64,000 nucleotides of DNA from an uncultured Eggerthella sp. (GTDB taxonomy: Bacteria > Actinomycetota > Coriobacteriia > Coriobacteriales > Eggerthellaceae), in NCBI GenBank assembly GCA_900538545.1, contig UPYK01000006.1, positions 30,102-94,101 on the forward strand. Reading direction: 5' to 3'. How positions within the stretch are numbered: position 1 is the stretch's first letter; every line of letters begins with the position of its first letter. Shown here one piece after another: positions 53,996-62,482 of this stretch. The notes below the pieces were generated by a model that saw only the letters and a list, made by a program, of their open reading frames with translations, was not told the DNA's origin and did not search any database. Both the position numbers and the translations under genes were made by a program.

Positions 53996-54023
53996 AAAAG
54001 AGCCCATTGAACAGGGCTCTTCT
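53996..54023 (-). terminator. Terminator of ilvE
   Basis: AAGAGCCC (53998-54005), eight-base loop, GGGCTCTT (54014-54021), then TTTGTCG on the minus strand. Confidence 0.8.
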
Positions 54024-54044
54024 GTTTGCTATCAGGATAGATGA

Positions 54045-54974
54045 TTACTCAGCGATGCGCGTGATCCACTCTTCATACTCGGGCACTTTGCCATAGGCGA
54101 CGTCGAAATAGCGCTCCTGAAGTGCCTTGGTGATGGGGCCGGGCTTGCCGATAACGCGATTATCCACGCTTCCAATGGGCGTGAGTTCAGCGGCTGAGCC
54201 GGTCATGAACATCTCATCGGCGACATAGAGATCGGAGCGGTTGAGCGTTTCCTCAAGTGCGGGAATATCCATATCAACAGCGATATTCAAGACGGTGTCG
54301 CGCGTGATGCCTTCGAGCAAGCCATCGCCCAGCGGAGGCGTCATGAGGATGCCATCGCGCACGATGAAGAGATTCTCGCCCGTGCCCTCGCACACATGAC
54401 CCACTTCGTTGAGCATGATCGCCTCTGCATAGCCATGCTCCTTTGCTTCGAGCTTCGCAAGGATCGAATTCATGTAAGAAGCCGTGGATTTCACTGCTGG
54501 CGGGATGGCGTTGAACGAACGCTGACGCCAAGACGAAATGCCCACCGAAACGCCGTTTTCGAGCGCTTCTTCACCAAGATAGGCATCCCAAGGCCACACC
54601 GCGATGATGACATCGACCGGCGCTCCAGTGGGATCGACGCCCATCTGGCCATAGCCGTAGTACGCGAGCGGGCGGATGTAGCAAGACTTCAGCTTGTTCG
54701 CTTTGATGATGTCGACCGTTGCCTGACAGAGCTCCTCGACCGAATAGGGCAATTCCATGTGTGCGATCTTCGCGCTGTTATGCAGGCGCTTCATGTGATC
54801 TTCAAGACGGAACACGACCGCTTCATCGGTGTCGGTATTGTGATAGCAACGGATGCCCTCGAACACACCCGAGCCGTAGTGAAGCGCATGCGTGAGCACG
54901 TGCGTGGTTGCCTCCGCCCATGGGACGATCTCGCCATTTTTCCAGATATAGTCGACTTCGGTCAGATCCGCCAT
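54045..54974 (-). CDS. ilvE: Branched-chain amino-acid aminotransferase
   Basis: 309 residues starting MADLTEVDYIWKNGEIVPWA. Fold type IV motifs: HALHYGSGVFEGIRCYHN, RPLAYYGYGQMGVDPT, the Schiff-base Lys in PPAVKSTASYMNSILAKLEA, EGTGENLFIVRDGI and FMTGSAAELTPI. It interconverts leucine, isoleucine and valine with their 2-oxoacids, and in a fermenting anaerobe also starts their breakdown. The start at 54974 has GGGGAGCG upstream; an in-frame start at 55067 would run into the glnN terminator. Confidence 0.95.
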   Translation of the reverse strand: MADLTEVDYIWKNGEIVPWAEATTHVLTHALHYGSGVFEGIRCYHNTDTDEAVVFRLEDHMKRLHNSAKIAHMELPYSVEELCQATVDIIKANKLKSCYIRPLAYYGYGQMGVDPTGAPVDVIIAVWPWDAYLGEEALENGVSVGISSWRQRSFNAIPPAVKSTASYMNSILAKLEAKEHGYAEAIMLNEVGHVCEGTGENLFIVRDGILMTPPLGDGLLEGITRDTVLNIAVDMDIPALEETLNRSDLYVADEMFMTGSAAELTPIGSVDNRVIGKPGPITKALQERYFDVAYGKVPEYEEWITRIAE

Positions 54975-55048
54975 AGCGCTCCCCTTCTTCAAAGTGTTCG
55001 ATACGTTTTGCCGCACGCTTCGCAGCGCCGGCATGCAATAAAAACAGA

Positions 55049-55073
55049 AAGACCATGGCAGCACCATGGCCTT
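55049..55073 (-). terminator. Terminator of glnN
   Basis: On the minus strand AAGGCCATGG, TGCTG, CCATGGTCTT forms a 10-bp stem with one G-U pair, followed by TCTGTTTTT; 36 bases beyond the glnN stop. Confidence 0.8.
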
Positions 55074-55109
55074 CCGTTATTCTACTCCATTTCGCTGGAG
55101 TGGTTGAAG

Positions 55110-57200
55110 CTAATTATAAAAAAGGATGTCGTTGTAAGTGGGCACGGGCCAGTAGTCGTTCTCGACCACGCACTCGAGCGCATCGATCTCGGCGCGCAGA
55201 GCATCCATGGCAGGGATGACCTTTTCGGCATACGCATATGCCTGTTCCTGAAGGTCTTCGATGGCTTCCGCGCTATCGTGCTCAGCGATGAGCGTGCGTG
55301 TGCAAGCCGCAACCGCGTTCGTTCCTTTCACCAGGTAGGAAAGGAGCTTTTCGTGCTCTTCCATATCGGATGAAGCTATGGCTGCCTTCACCGAGGTGAT
55401 GGTCTCTGCCAGATCGCGCATATATTTGCTGATGGCAGGCAAATACGTGCGACGCGCCATGCGGATCATCACACGTGCCTCGATGTTCAAGAGCTTCGTG
55501 TATTTGTCGAGCTTCACCTCATAGCGGCTGTGCACTTCCGATTCGGACAAGATACCGAACTCAGCGAAGAGATCGATCGATTTCTGCGAGACGAAGCACG
55601 GAAGCGCTTCGGCGGTGTTGCGATGGTTCGCCAACCCGCGGCGCGCTGCTTCTTCTTGCCACTCTTCCGAATAGCCGTTGCCGTTGAAGATAATGCGTTT
55701 GTGATCGGTAAGAAGCTGGCGAACATAGCTGATCGCTTTCTTCTCGAACTCAGCGCCCTCAAGACCTTCACAAGCATCTGCGAAATCCTTGAGGCTCTTT
55801 GCGACCGCCGTGTTCAGGATCATGTTGCAATCCGAAAGGTTCACAGCAGAACCCGGCATGCGGAACTCGAACTTGTTGCCCGTGAACGCAAAGGGGCTCG
55901 TGCGATTGCGGTCGGTGTTGTCTTTGAGGAATTGCGGCAGGACCGCAACGCCCAGATCCATAGAAATGGCCTCAGCGGAATGATATTCATCGCCCTTGAT
56001 GAGCGCATCCACAATGGCATCGAGCTCATCGCCCAGAAAGATCGAAACGATGGCCGGAGGCGCTTCATCGGCACCAAGACGGTGATCATTGCCTGCAGAG
56101 GCAACCGACATGCGCAAGAGTTCCTGGTATTCGTCGACCGCTTCGATCACGCAGGCGAGGAACACGAGGAAACGGAGGTTATCGATGGGGTCATCGCCGG
56201 GATCGAGCAAGTTCACGTTGTCGTAGGAAAGCGACCAGTTGTTGTGCTTGCCTGAGCCGTTGATGCCTTCGAAGGGCTTCTCATGCTGGAGGCACGTGAG
56301 GCCATAGTGCGATGCATCGAGACGCATCTTCTCCATGGTGAGCAAGTTCTCGTCGATGGCGCGGTTGGCGTTGGTGAAGATCGGCGCAAGCTCGTGCTGT
56401 GCGGGCGCGACTTCGTTGTGCTTGGTCTTGGCTGTAACGCCAAGCTTCCACAGATCATCGTCGAGCTCCTTCATGAATTCATTGACCGTGGGGCGGATGG
56501 CGCCGAAGTAGTGCTCATCGAGCTCCTGGCCTTTGCTCGGCGGTGCGCCGAAGAGCGTACGACCGGTCATGATCAGGTCGTGGCGACGTTCGTAGTCCTT
56601 TTCAGCGATGAGGAAATACTCCTGCTCGGAGCCGACCGTGGCGATGACCTGGTGGCCATCTTCGCCGAAGAAGCGCAGCACGCGCTGTGCTTGCGTGTCG
56701 ATCGCGCGCATGGAACGCAGAAGCGGCGTCTTCTTGTCGAGCGCTTCGCCGGTGTAGGAGCAGAAGGCCGTGGGGATGCAGAGCACCTCGTCCTTGATGA
56801 AGGCCGGGCTGGTGGGATCCCACGCGGTATAGCCGCGCGCTTCGAAAGTGGCGCGCAGGCCACCGTTCGGAAAGCTCGAGGCATCGGGCTCGCCCTGGAT
56901 GAGCTCCTTGCCCGAGAAGGTCATGATGGCAGTGCCATCGCCCACGGGGTTCAAGAAGCTGTCGTGCTTTTCGGAGGTGATGCCCGAAAGCGGCTGGAAC
57001 CAGTGCGAATAATGCGTGGCGCCGTTTTCGATCGCCCATTCCTTCATGGCGTGCGCAACCACGTTCGCCACCTCGATATCGAGCGGCTTTCCCTCTTTGA
57101 TCGTTTTCGCGAGGTTCTTGTACGTCTCGGATGGGAGACGCTCCTTCATGACGTGGTCGTTGAAGACCAGGGTTCCGAAGATCTCTGAAACGTTCGACAT
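55110..57200 (-). CDS. glnN: Type III glutamine synthetase
   Basis: 696 residues, GSIII length. Marks: SHWFQPLSGITSEKHDSFLN near the N-terminus, FGAPPSKGQELDEHYFGAIR, KTKHNEVAPAQHELAPIFTN (ATP and glutamate site), FEGINGSGKHNNWSLSYD and RTSPFAFTGNKFEFRMPGSA. It makes glutamine from glutamate, ammonia and ATP as a double hexamer. GAGGAGAACGT precedes the ATG. It is a single-gene unit with its own terminator; no nitrogen-control site was recognised in the 146 bases before it. Confidence 0.97.
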   Translation of the reverse strand: MSNVSEIFGTLVFNDHVMKERLPSETYKNLAKTIKEGKPLDIEVANVVAHAMKEWAIENGATHYSHWFQPLSGITSEKHDSFLNPVGDGTAIMTFSGKELIQGEPDASSFPNGGLRATFEARGYTAWDPTSPAFIKDEVLCIPTAFCSYTGEALDKKTPLLRSMRAIDTQAQRVLRFFGEDGHQVIATVGSEQEYFLIAEKDYERRHDLIMTGRTLFGAPPSKGQELDEHYFGAIRPTVNEFMKELDDDLWKLGVTAKTKHNEVAPAQHELAPIFTNANRAIDENLLTMEKMRLDASHYGLTCLQHEKPFEGINGSGKHNNWSLSYDNVNLLDPGDDPIDNLRFLVFLACVIEAVDEYQELLRMSVASAGNDHRLGADEAPPAIVSIFLGDELDAIVDALIKGDEYHSAEAISMDLGVAVLPQFLKDNTDRNRTSPFAFTGNKFEFRMPGSAVNLSDCNMILNTAVAKSLKDFADACEGLEGAEFEKKAISYVRQLLTDHKRIIFNGNGYSEEWQEEAARRGLANHRNTAEALPCFVSQKSIDLFAEFGILSESEVHSRYEVKLDKYTKLLNIEARVMIRMARRTYLPAISKYMRDLAETITSVKAAIASSDMEEHEKLLSYLVKGTNAVAACTRTLIAEHDSAEAIEDLQEQAYAYAEKVIPAMDALRAEIDALECVVENDYWPVPTYNDILFYN

Positions 57201-57346
57201 ACGTTCTCCTCACGTAGATGTTTCACGAGCAATGAGCGATACAAGCAGGCATGAATGCCGAAGACCCTAGAGGGATCGTGCGCTTTGTTGCATCGCATTT
57301 TGCACATTATACCAGCAGCGGAAGAAAGAACTCCCGAATGCGCAGA

Positions 57347-57976
57347 CTATCCAAATGCAGACGTTGAGCCTGTCCCTGCCGCACTGCCGCCTTGGGCCGC
57401 GGTGCCTCCAGCAGGCATGCCAGGGAACGTGCCGCCGTTCAAAACGATGATGAAGAAGGCGACTGCCTGAACTGCGAAGCCTGCCCAGGTCCAGATGAGC
57501 GCCTGACGTCGACGCTTTGCGGAGAGCGTCGAAGTGGAAAGCCATGCCATGAACAGGCCGAGCATACCACCGATAAGACCGAGCACGAACCAGCCGATCT
57601 TGAAGCCAACGCTCATGGGCGTGGGGTCATCGTCGGGATCGGAGGGCGTGGCGAAGAAGGAGAAGGCTCCGTTCTCGCGGAAGGTTGGCTGTTGCTGGTT
57701 TTGGTTGGGCTGCTGAGCTGGCTGCTCGGGAGGCTGCGGTGCTTGTTGCTGTTGCAGGTCGCCTTGCGCTTGCGGTTGCGGTTGCGCGGCGTTCGGCTGC
57801 TGAGCAGGAGCTTGCTGCGATGCCGGCTGCTGCACGGGTGGCTGCTGCGTTGCCGGCTGCTGCGGAGCGCTCGGCACTACGGGCTGGGTGCCAGGAGTAG
57901 GTGGAGGCAGCGGCGTGCCGCTCTCTTGCGGGGCGTTCGCTGCGGGGTGTTCGCTCTGTTTGTTCTCTTCGGACAT
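57347..57976 (-). CDS. Membrane protein with Pro/Gln-rich N-terminus, unknown function
   Basis: 209 residues. The first 100 are almost only Pro, Gln, Ala and Asn (QQPPVQQPASQQAPAQQPNA), likely disordered. Two membrane helices follow (about 124-146, KIGWFVLGLIGGMLGLFMAW; about 160-180, IWTWAGFAVQAVAFFIIVLN) joined by a basic loop (SAKRRRQ). The C-terminus is Gly/Ala/Ser-rich. The layout resembles DUF4190-like small envelope proteins, but no assignment is made. GAGGTATAT precedes the ATG. Confidence 0.7.
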   Translation of the reverse strand: MSEENKQSEHPAANAPQESGTPLPPPTPGTQPVVPSAPQQPATQQPPVQQPASQQAPAQQPNAAQPQPQAQGDLQQQQAPQPPEQPAQQPNQNQQQPTFRENGAFSFFATPSDPDDDPTPMSVGFKIGWFVLGLIGGMLGLFMAWLSTSTLSAKRRRQALIWTWAGFAVQAVAFFIIVLNGGTFPGMPAGGTAAQGGSAAGTGSTSAFG

Positions 57977-58084
57977 ATATACCTCACGATGCGGGCGATT
58001 GTGTCTGTCTACTTATTATGCCTGATTCGCACAAAAATGCGCAGACAAGCACACAACCTATAGGACAACCGTAAACGTTTCTAC

Positions 58085-58117
58085 AAAAAAGAACCGCCTC
58101 CGGAAGAAGCGGTTCTT
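58085..58117 (-). terminator. Terminator of the rplM-rpsI operon
   Basis: AAGAACCGC (58089-58097), loop, GCGGTTCTT (58109-58117), then T6 on the minus strand. Confidence 0.88.
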
Positions 58118-58154
58118 GTCTGCGATCGATATGATCGGGTCTGGAGCAAAAAGC

Positions 58155-58547
58155 TTAGCGCTTTGAGAACTGCGGACGCTTACGAGCTTTCTTCAGGCCG
58201 TACTTCTTACGCTCGACCATACGAGCATCGCGCGTGAGGTAACCTGCGCGCTTCAGTTCTGCGCGATAATCGCCAGCCTCGAGAAGAGCGCGTGCGATGC
58301 CCATGCGCAGAGCACCTGCCTGGCCAGACGTGCCGCCACCATTGCAGCGAGCGATAACGTCGAACTGATTCATGGTATCGGTTACGCCGAAGGGAGTCTT
58401 TGCATAATCAACGAGAGCCTGGCGACCGAAGAAGTCGAGACCATCGCGGCCATTGACGGTAACCTTACCGGTGCCCGGGACGATGCGCACGCGAGCAACT
58501 GCGTTCTTACGACGACCCGTGCCGTAATAGATAGCTTCACCTGCCAT
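58155..58547 (-). CDS. rpsI: 30S ribosomal protein S9
   Basis: 130 residues: YYGTGRRKNAVARVRIVPGT at the N-terminus, GGGTSGQAGALRMGIARALL, and the C-terminal KKARKRPQFSKR tail that reaches the P site. The start codon overlaps the rplM stop as TAATG, giving coupled translation in the conserved rplM-rpsI order. Confidence 0.98.
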   Translation of the reverse strand: MAGEAIYYGTGRRKNAVARVRIVPGTGKVTVNGRDGLDFFGRQALVDYAKTPFGVTDTMNQFDVIARCNGGGTSGQAGALRMGIARALLEAGDYRAELKRAGYLTRDARMVERKKYGLKKARKRPQFSKR

Positions 58548-58984
58548 TAGTTATCCTCCATCTTGATCTCGCGGGGCTGCTGTGCCATGTGCGGATGCTC
58601 TGCACCGGCATAGACCTTGAGCTTCTTAGCCATTGCACGACCGAGCGTGTTCTTGGGGAGCATGCCCTTAACTGCATGTTCGATCACGCGCTCCGGGTGC
58701 TTTTCCATGGCCTCTTCGAAGGTCTCGCACTTGAGTCCTCCCGGATAACCGCTGTGACGGTAGTATTCCTTATCGGTGAGCTTCTTACCGGTCACACGGA
58801 TCTTGTCGGCGTTGATGATAACCACGAAATCACCGGTGTCCACGTGAGGGGTGTAGGTCGGCTTATGCTTACCGCGCAGGATGTGAGCCGCCTTCGATGC
58901 GACACGACCGAGAACCTGGTCTTGCGCGTCGATGAGAAGCCACTCGCGAGCAACTTCATTCGGCTTTGCATAATAGGTCTTCAC
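58547..58984 (-). CDS. rplM: 50S ribosomal protein L13
   Basis: 145 residues starting (GTG) MKTYYAKPNEVAREWLLIDA, then DQVLGRVASKAAHILRGKHK, YYRHSGYPGGLK and GMLPKNTLGRAMAKKLKVYA. The GTG at 58984 has GGAGGAACACA upstream; longer starts are not typical. The leader region contains a hairpin followed by T-rich sequence (59041-59075), a possible attenuator. Confidence 0.98.
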   Translation of the reverse strand: MKTYYAKPNEVAREWLLIDAQDQVLGRVASKAAHILRGKHKPTYTPHVDTGDFVVIINADKIRVTGKKLTDKEYYRHSGYPGGLKCETFEEAMEKHPERVIEHAVKGMLPKNTLGRAMAKKLKVYAGAEHPHMAQQPREIKMEDN

Positions 58985-59040
58985 TGTGTTCCTCCAAAAA
59001 AGTAACAATGTTTGTTTTCAAAAGTTGCTTGCTTTGCCTG

Positions 59041-59075
59041 AAAAGCGCGAAGGATCCTACCCCTTCGCTTTCTTC
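59041..59075 (-). promoter_or_regulatory. Possible attenuator in the rplM leader
   Basis: On the minus strand GCGAAGG, eight bases, CCTTCGC followed by GCTTTTC, about 60 bases before the rplM start. Ribosomal operons are often regulated by leader hairpins; the shape here is terminator-like but the T-tract is short. The remainder of 58985-59444 holds the promoter region and the repeat array at 59290-59444. Confidence 0.4.
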
Positions 59076-59289
59076 TGGCTTGGTTCTGGACTACCGTGCC
59101 AAAAGCTTCAGACCGCACAGCCACACGGGGCTTTTGAAAGCGAACCTTTGCATAATAAGCTTTTTTCATTCGTGAAGTCAATCGATTCGTGCACGAGATA
59201 GGCCTGAAAGGTCGATTTGGAAAGATATCGGAAGCGGAGATGCCTGAAGCCTTCGCTGTTGTTGCCGTTTTCTGAAGGTAAGTCAGGGG

Positions 59290-59444
59290 GTGAGTCAGGG
59301 GGCGGTTCTCCAGACTCGCACCATCAGAGTCAAGGAGACGGTTCTGTTGGCTCACGCCATCAGAGTCAAGGAAACGGCTCTTCCGACTCACGGATCGATT
59401 TATACATAATGATGTGAGTCAGGAGAACCGTCCCCATGACTCAC
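59290..59444. repeat. Array of four GACGGTTCTC-type repeats
   Basis: Units at about 59290-59319, 59327-59355, 59363-59391 and 59414-59444. Each opens with GAGTCA or GTGAGTC, has a central GGAGAACCGTCC or GGAGACGGTTCT core, and ends with ACTCAC or CTCAC. The last unit ends on the base before the stop codon of the DUF1648-like gene (59445). The same unit occurs as a perfect inverted pair at 61200-61290. No transposase is nearby. Confidence 0.75.
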
Positions 59445-60572
59445 TCACAAGCAAAGTGAGAAGATGACGAAGGCAACCACGACAAGGACGAAGCCGACGA
59501 TGATGGCCCAGGCAGCTGGCCTTCCCAGGTTGATGGTCCACCCTATGCCGAAACGCTCGGGTACGAAGAGGCTGGCATCATCGTGGTTCCAGTAGAAGAT
59601 ACCCAGCTTCCAATAGCGGTCATCGTCCACAGGCATCGACGTGGGCTCTTCCATGCGGCGCAAGAGACGCGCGCCATTTTGCCCGTAGATCATCGAGATC
59701 GCAAGAACCACCACCAGCACGATCGCGATCATGATCACGATGGGAAGGAGCGCTTGTTGCATGGTGATAACGCCCATGAACGAAAGCGCCATGATCGGAC
59801 CGAGGAACGAGAGCATCGTCCCTAAGCCTACGAGCATCATGCTCTGTGCGCGCGCAAATGCGCCGTAAGCCCAGGCGCTTGCGGCAGGGCGAGATGCATC
59901 GATGCCTTTCTTCGAACGCAGGATGCTCCAATGCGAAAAGGCGAAGCACCCATCCAGGAACACAACGATCAAGAACGGAAAGGCAGCCGTAAGAGGTGTC
60001 TTGTCCATCCAATGGGCCACCTGCCCCGAAAGATCGATGTTCGTAGCAAGATGCTCTGGCATGAGCGGATAGCCCACCATGCACACGAGTCCGGTGATGG
60101 TGATCGGAATCAAGAAGAAGAGATCCCATTTTTGAGAGAGCGGCTTGGGCGCTGGTTCTTCGGCAACGAAGCCTACGCGCTTGGCTGTTTGCGCTTCCCA
60201 ACCCCGCGCACGTTTGAGCGCGATCGTCTTCTGGCGAAAGTGGAGCATGAGAGCGTAGCTGCCGAAGCATATGATGAGCACAGAGACAACGAGCGCAGGC
60301 AAAAACGCACGCTCAGGATCGAGACAGATGCAAACGCCGCAAAGCGCCGTGAACGCTAAGGTCGCCACGATCACGATGGTGAAGTAGGAGCGCTTGAGGT
60401 GCTTGATCTCTGGATCGTTCGATGCTGCATCGGGGATGGTCACGGCGAAGCATTCGCGCTTCGGCATAAGGTACGGGGTAGCCGCCATGAGACCACCGGT
60501 GATAGGAACGAAGAGCAGAACGAATCCTAGAAGAGCGAACATGATCGGATCGATGGTTTGCATGACATTCAC
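59445..60572 (-). CDS. DUF1648/DUF5808-type membrane protein
   Basis: 375 residues with about nine hydrophobic helices. The middle has the DUF1648-like block YPLMPEHLATNIDLSGQVAH with W then K (P.hm..H.d..G....W..K). The C-terminal DDDRYWKLGIFYWNHDDASL then FVPERFGIGWTINLG matches the DUF5808 pattern. Such proteins are commonly paired with a YtrA-type GntR regulator, as here. Function is unknown; a link to cell-envelope stress is often proposed. The GTG start overlaps the gntR stop (GTGA); an ATG at 60563 is possible. Confidence 0.85.
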   Translation of the reverse strand: MNVMQTIDPIMFALLGFVLLFVPITGGLMAATPYLMPKRECFAVTIPDAASNDPEIKHLKRSYFTIVIVATLAFTALCGVCICLDPERAFLPALVVSVLIICFGSYALMLHFRQKTIALKRARGWEAQTAKRVGFVAEEPAPKPLSQKWDLFFLIPITITGLVCMVGYPLMPEHLATNIDLSGQVAHWMDKTPLTAAFPFLIVVFLDGCFAFSHWSILRSKKGIDASRPAASAWAYGAFARAQSMMLVGLGTMLSFLGPIMALSFMGVITMQQALLPIVIMIAIVLVVVLAISMIYGQNGARLLRRMEEPTSMPVDDDRYWKLGIFYWNHDDASLFVPERFGIGWTINLGRPAAWAIIVGFVLVVVAFVIFSLCL

Positions 60573-61069
60573 GCGCCTTGTGCCGAAGGGCCTTCGACCG
60601 CGCCCTTTTTCGCCGATGAACGCGCTGGATGCTTCTTCATGGAGCGTTTCGCGCCTACGATCTCGGCCGCATCCGAGATCGCGCCGTATGCACGTGCTGC
60701 TTGCGCGGCTGCGCTTTCGACGAATTCACCGCGCGCTCCCCCGCAGGCACGATAGGTGAGCGCTAGCTTAAACAGATCGTCCTCTATGGCTGAGAGCGTC
60801 TCGCGGTTCTTCTCGGCACGCCCTGCATCACTCGGTTCGCTGATGACCGCACCGGCACGCCCGCGCATTTGGACATAGCCTTCGTCCCTCAAGATCGCAT
60901 AGGCCTTGTTCACCGTGTGCAAGTTGATGCCCAGATCGCTGGCGAGCGAGCGCACCGAAGGCAACGACATGCCTGGCTCGAGCTGACCTGTTGCGATGCC
61001 CGCGATGACCTGATCGTGTATCTGCTTGTAGAGCGGTTCAGATGCTGTTTCATCGATCGTGATGATCAT
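60569..61069 (-). CDS. GntR-family (YtrA-type) transcriptional regulator
   Basis: 166 residues. Winged HTH: EPLYKQIHDQVIAGIATGQL then LPSVRSLASDLGINLHTVNK and AYAILRDEGYVQMRGRAGAV. The effector part is short and helical as in the YtrA subfamily, with a Lys/Ala-rich tail. The start at 61069 has AAGGAGGG upstream. Its promoter contains a palindrome over the -35 box, so it very probably represses itself and the membrane-protein gene that it overlaps. Confidence 0.92.
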   Translation of the reverse strand: MIITIDETASEPLYKQIHDQVIAGIATGQLEPGMSLPSVRSLASDLGINLHTVNKAYAILRDEGYVQMRGRAGAVISEPSDAGRAEKNRETLSAIEDDLFKLALTYRACGGARGEFVESAAAQAARAYGAISDAAEIVGAKRSMKKHPARSSAKKGAVEGPSAQGA

Positions 61070-61091
61070 AGGTGCGCCCTCCTTCAGAATT

Positions 61092-61146
61092 GTTATATTC
61101 AACATAGCACATTTTAGGGCGCTAATCGTTATATGTCAACTATAAC
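61092..61146 (-). promoter_or_regulatory. gntR promoter with operator over the -35 box
   Basis: Minus strand: TTGACA (61134-61139), 17 bases, TAAAAT (61111-61116). The -35 box lies inside the near-palindrome GTTATAGTTGACATATAAC (61128-61146). A related half, GTTGAATATAAC, lies downstream of the -10 at about 61092-61103. This fits autorepression by the GntR protein. Confidence 0.75.
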
Positions 61147-61199
61147 AATAACAGGGCGTGCGTTCGCCTTGCCTTAGCTTGGGACTGAGTGAGTCAAGG

Positions 61200-61290
61200 T
61201 GAGCCACGGGGACGGTTCTCCTGACTCACAGAGCTATCTGACTGGTCTGGGTATGATGATGTGAGTCAGGAGAACCGTCCCCGTGGCTCA
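61200..61290. repeat. Perfect 31-bp inverted pair of the GACGGTTCTC repeat, after metA
   Basis: Arms 61200-61230 and 61260-61290 are perfect complements (core ACGGGGACGGTTCTCCTGAC) around a 29-base loop. The right arm ends seven bases from the metA stop codon. On RNA it would be a very stable hairpin; there is no T-tract, so it may protect the 3' end or help termination. Confidence 0.85.
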
Positions 61291-61297
61291 TGGTTAA

Positions 61298-62227
61298 CTA
61301 GTCTGCCTTAAGATCGGTGTTGTCGATATCGTAGGGTGTTGCCTGATAGACGTAGTAATTCAGCCAGTTCGTGTAGAGCAGCTGCGCGGCCGCGCGCCAA
61401 TTCGAGAGCGGCTTTTGCGTAGGATCGTCGTTCGGGAAGTAATGTTTGGGAACTTCGGGATCGATGCCCTTCTTCACATCGCGGAAGTACTCTTCGGCGA
61501 GCGTCTCCGTATCGTATTCAGGGTGGCCGAACACGAAGAAGTGGCGGCTGTCGGTGCTCTTTGCGATGAACACGCCCGCCTCATCCGACACGGCGATCGC
61601 CTCAAGGCTGGGGTGCGCCTCGATGTCTTCCACATGGACTTCGGTGTTGCGTGAATGCGGTGCGTGAAGGATGTCATCGATGCCACGCACGAGTGGGCTC
61701 GAAGGCTTCACGATCTGATGCGCGAAGATGCCCGACATCTTGCTGTCGAGGATGTGCTTGTCGATGCCGAAGTGATAGTAGATGCCCGCCTGCGCTCCCC
61801 AGCAAATATAGAACGTGGAGAACACGTGCGTCTTTGCCCACTCGAAGATCTCGCACAGCTCGGGCCAATAGTCGACCGTCTCGAAATCGTAGAGCTCGAC
61901 CGGCGCACCGGTGATGATCATGCCGTCGTAACGCTTGTGGCGAATGTCGTCGAGCCCTACATAGAACGATTCCAGATGCTCGGCTGGCACATGCGTGGCG
62001 CGATGGCTGACCGTTTGCAGAAGATCGACCTCGACCTGCAGTGGCGTATTGGAAAGCTTACGCAGGATCTGCGTTTCCGTTTCGATCTTGGTGGGCATCA
62101 AGTTCAAGATGAGCACGCGCAGGGGGCGAATATCCTGATGGATCGCGCGATGCTCGGTCATCGCGAAGATATTCTCACCTTCAAGCACGCTTGTTGCAGG
62201 TAGCGCATCAGGAATTCTAATCGGCAT
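61298..62227 (-). CDS. metA: Homoserine O-acetyltransferase, MetA family
   Basis: 309 residues starting MPIRIPDALPATSVLEGENI. Catalytic Cys142 lies in FYICWGAQAGIYYHFG, and His/Glu in FVFGHPEYDTET. Residue 111 is Glu (ITGAPVE); in this family Glu111 goes with acetyl-CoA use and Gly111 with succinyl-CoA, so the product should be O-acetylhomoserine. That is the substrate of the O-acetylhomoserine sulfhydrylase encoded by the divergent gene 255 bases away. AAGGATG precedes the ATG at 62227. No SAM riboswitch was recognised in the shared gap. Confidence 0.94.
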   Translation of the reverse strand: MPIRIPDALPATSVLEGENIFAMTEHRAIHQDIRPLRVLILNLMPTKIETETQILRKLSNTPLQVEVDLLQTVSHRATHVPAEHLESFYVGLDDIRHKRYDGMIITGAPVELYDFETVDYWPELCEIFEWAKTHVFSTFYICWGAQAGIYYHFGIDKHILDSKMSGIFAHQIVKPSSPLVRGIDDILHAPHSRNTEVHVEDIEAHPSLEAIAVSDEAGVFIAKSTDSRHFFVFGHPEYDTETLAEEYFRDVKKGIDPEVPKHYFPNDDPTQKPLSNWRAAAQLLYTNWLNYYVYQATPYDIDNTDLKAD

Positions 62228-62482
62228 AGCTAACATCCTTTCTTCGGTGTTCATCATAACAGCTTTTGAAAGGGCATTTTTGCTCGCCGCGCGAATCATG
62301 AAGCACAAGGCTATCGGTTGTTCTTAGTGCTGGCTATCACGAAAAGCGATGCCCCGAAGAACGAAACGTACCCCGCTGAACAGCGGAGAGAAAAATGCAG
62401 ATGATACCATGAGCTGCAAAGGCATACGGTCGTGCAGCCAGGCCTGAACGACCTTACCCAAATTAAAGAACAAGGAGCTTGC

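Noticed and set aside
59290..59444. CRISPR array
   Set aside because: Unit spacing is irregular, units are degenerate, the between-unit bases are too few for spacers, and no cas genes are present.
62228..62482. SAM riboswitch between metA and metY
   Set aside because: No match to any SAM riboswitch consensus that I could recognise; only a short GGTCGT/ACGACC stem.
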